7,878 nucleotides of DNA from Pseudomonadota bacterium (GTDB lineage: Bacteria > Pseudomonadota > Alphaproteobacteria > Sphingomonadales > Sphingomonadaceae): the NCBI GenBank assembly GCA_023426225.1, contig JAFABD010000138.1, positions 1 to 7,878 on the forward strand, read 5' to 3'. Below, in pieces: positions 6,866 to 7,878 of the stretch (positions are counted from its first letter, which is position 1; each line of letters opens with the position of its first letter). The notes below the pieces were generated by a model. That model did no database searches. It had not been told where the DNA came from and was given only the letters and a program-made list of their open reading frames with translations. Both the position numbers and the translations under genes were made by a program.

Positions 6866-6903
6866 GCGCCCTGCCGTCCGATCCGCAAAGGAGTCCGCGT
6901 CCC

Positions 6904-7638
6904 ATGCCCACCGTTCTCATCACCGGCGCCACCGCCGGGATCGGCGAAGCCGCCGTCCGTGCCTTTGCCGATGCCGGCTGGCACGTCGTCGCCACCGGCC
7001 GCCGGGCCGACCGGCTGGCGCGCCTTGCCGGTGAGCGCGTCCACACGCTCGCCTTCGACATCCGCGACGAGGCCGCGCGCGACGCCGCGCTCGCCACGCT
7101 CCCCGCGCCGTTCGCGGCGATCGACCTGCTCATCAACAATGCCGGCCTCGCGCGCGGCACCGAGCCGGCCCAGGCGAGCAGCCTCGAAAACTGGAAGACG
7201 ATGATCGACACCAACGTCACCGCGCTGGTCTCGATCACGCACCGGCTGCTGCCGATGCTGATCGAACGGCGCGGCGCGATCATCAACCTGTCGTCGGTCG
7301 CCGCCACCTATCCCTATCCCGGCGGCAACACCTATGGCGCGACCAAGGCGTTCGTCCGCCAGTTCAGCCTCAACCTGCGCGCCGACCTGCTCGGCACCGG
7401 CGTCCGCGTCACCTCGATCGAGCCGGGGATGGTCGAGACCGAGTTCACGCTCGTCCGCACCGGCAGCCAGGCGGCGTCGGATCAGCTCTATGCCGGCGTC
7501 AACCCGATGACGGCGGACGACATCGCCGACACGCTGCTCTGGGTCGCGACGCTGCCGCCGCACCTCAACATCAACACGCTCGAACTCATGCCGGTGAACC
7601 AGGCGTTCAACGGTTTCGCGGTCCACCGCGAAGGCTGA
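6904..7638 (+). CDS. ydfG: YdfG-like NADP-dependent short-chain dehydrogenase (3-hydroxy acid / L-allo-threonine dehydrogenase type)
   Basis: A classical SDR of 244 residues, cytoplasmic. The cofactor loop is TGATAGIG (7-14) and TGRR (31-34); the Arg pair there favours NADP over NAD. NNAG is at 78-81. The catalytic tetrad is N104 (DTNV), S131 (NLSS), Y144 and K148 (YGATK). The stretch TYGATKAFVRQFSLNLR (143-159), SIEPGMVETEF (171-181) and the tail LNINTLELMPV (221-231) plus AVHREG closely resemble E. coli YdfG, which oxidises serine, allo-threonine and 3-hydroxypropionate and can reduce malonic semialdehyde (family knowledge). The resemblance is judged from memory, so the substrate is an inference. 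The ATG start has AAAGGAG at 6887-6893 with 10-nt spacing. The gene follows the pheT hairpin and is probably not functionally tied to pheST. The terminal VHREG matches YdfG-type ends, so it is full length. Confidence 0.88.
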   Translation: MPTVLITGATAGIGEAAVRAFADAGWHVVATGRRADRLARLAGERVHTLAFDIRDEAARDAALATLPAPFAAIDLLINNAGLARGTEPAQASSLENWKTMIDTNVTALVSITHRLLPMLIERRGAIINLSSVAATYPYPGGNTYGATKAFVRQFSLNLRADLLGTGVRVTSIEPGMVETEFTLVRTGSQAASDQLYAGVNPMTADDIADTLLWVATLPPHLNINTLELMPVNQAFNGFAVHREG

Positions 7639-7649
7639 TCGGCCCGGAC

Positions 7650-7677
7650 GGGGCGTCGCGACGGCAAGGCGCGCCCC
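7650..7677 (+). terminator. Possible terminator hairpin after the ydfG-like gene
   Basis: GGGGCGT (7650-7656) can pair with GCGCCCC (7671-7677), 7 bp including one G-U, with a 14-nt loop. It lies 12 nt after the stop codon and is not followed by a U-tract. It is weaker than the hairpins at 924-970 and 6832-6865, and the large loop makes it uncertain. Confidence 0.3.
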
Positions 7678-7696
7678 GCCCCGGCAAAGATAAGCC

Positions 7697-7724
7697 TTGG
7701 TAAATCCGCCGATTTCGCAATACT
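7697..7724 (+). promoter_or_regulatory. Candidate promoter of the exported-protein gene at 7783
   Basis: TTGGTA (7697-7702) and AATACT (7719-7724) each match the -35 and -10 consensus at four of six positions, with a 16-bp spacer. They lie in the only AT-richer patch of this gap, between the dehydrogenase hairpin and the next start codon, giving a leader of about 50 nt. The spacer contains the inverted repeat AAATC-CGCC-GATTT (7702-7715), which could be an operator or chance. Confidence 0.35.
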
Positions 7725-7782
7725 CCTCGCCGCGGGACCGCCGGGCTCCGCGCAACACGCGAAACAGCGTGGGGGAGAGGGG

Positions 7783-7878
7783 ATGGGCGGCTGCGTGTGG
7801 ACGATCGGGGCGGCGCTCGCCGCGACGGGGGTGCCCCCGGCCGCGATGGCGCAGTCGACGCCGCCCGCACCCGCGCCC
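7783..7878 (+). CDS. N-terminus of an exported protein, cut by the window end
   Basis: ATG 7783 is preceded by a purine-rich GGGGGAGAGGGG stretch (7771-7782) that can serve as ribosome-binding site. The 32 visible residues look like a Sec signal peptide. A hydrophobic Ala/Gly/Val/Ile stretch (TIGAALAATGV, residues 7-17) leads to PPAAMA-Q, a good signal peptidase I site after residue 23 (Ala-X-Ala). A Pro/Ala-rich mature start, QSTPPAPAP, follows. Such an AMAQ junction followed by a Pro-rich stretch is common in sphingomonad TonB-dependent receptors and other outer-membrane or periplasmic proteins, but the visible part cannot tell which. Oddly, the n-region (MGGCVW) has no Lys or Arg, and no in-frame upstream start would supply one. 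Cys4 is too near the N-terminus and lacks a lipobox, so a lipoprotein is not supported. Confidence 0.65.
   Translation, partial: MGGCVWTIGAALAATGVPPAAMAQSTPPAPAP

Noticed and set aside
5680..7758. A 692-codon open frame on the minus strand, antisense to the pheT 3' half and the whole dehydrogenase gene
   Set aside because: Its product is a low-complexity Arg/Gly/Ala/Asp/Glu-rich string with no recognisable domain. Long antisense frames arise automatically opposite GC-rich genes with high GC3, and both plus-strand genes are certain.

Overview
The window reads as a chromosomal segment of a high-GC alphaproteobacterium, most likely a sphingomonad (Sphingomonas, Sphingobium or a relative). This is an inference from three things: codon use strongly biased to G or C in the third position, the Ppx/GppA-then-RlmE gene pair, and the style of the autotransporter barrel and signal peptide. 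No search was run.

Layout from left to right. (1) Positions 2-892 (+) hold the 3' part of an outer-membrane autotransporter gene: its beta-barrel domain ending in a C-terminal Phe. (2) Positions 893-1192 are gene-free and hold a very strong 21-bp hairpin (924-970) just after the autotransporter stop. (3) A tRNA-Gln(CTG) gene lies on the minus strand (1193-1266), with its own promoter at 1279-1307. (4) A divergent plus-strand pair follows: a Ppx/GppA-family phosphatase (1439-2494) overlapping by 4 nt with the 23S rRNA 2'-O-methyltransferase gene rlmE (2491-3189). (5) After a 166-nt GC-rich leader come pheS (3356-4447) and pheT (4444-6822), the two subunits of phenylalanyl-tRNA synthetase, also overlapping by 4 nt. 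A 14-bp hairpin (6832-6865) follows pheT. (6) A YdfG-like short-chain dehydrogenase lies at 6904-7638, with a weaker hairpin behind it. (7) The window ends inside the signal peptide region of a new exported protein that starts at 7783.

Functionally the centre is a translation and growth-control cluster: a glutamine tRNA, a ribosome-assembly methyltransferase coupled to a polyphosphate/(p)ppGpp-type phosphatase, and both subunits of PheRS. The flanks are envelope proteins: an autotransporter on the left and a secreted or outer-membrane protein on the right. The genes are typical members of known families. I see no mobile element, CRISPR array, phage gene, toxin-antitoxin pair or other accessory system, and no convincing undescribed system. 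The points worth a second look are small: two unusually long terminator-like hairpins without U-tracts, an unusual discriminator base in the tRNA, a pheS leader that lacks Phe codons, and the overlapping gene pairs.
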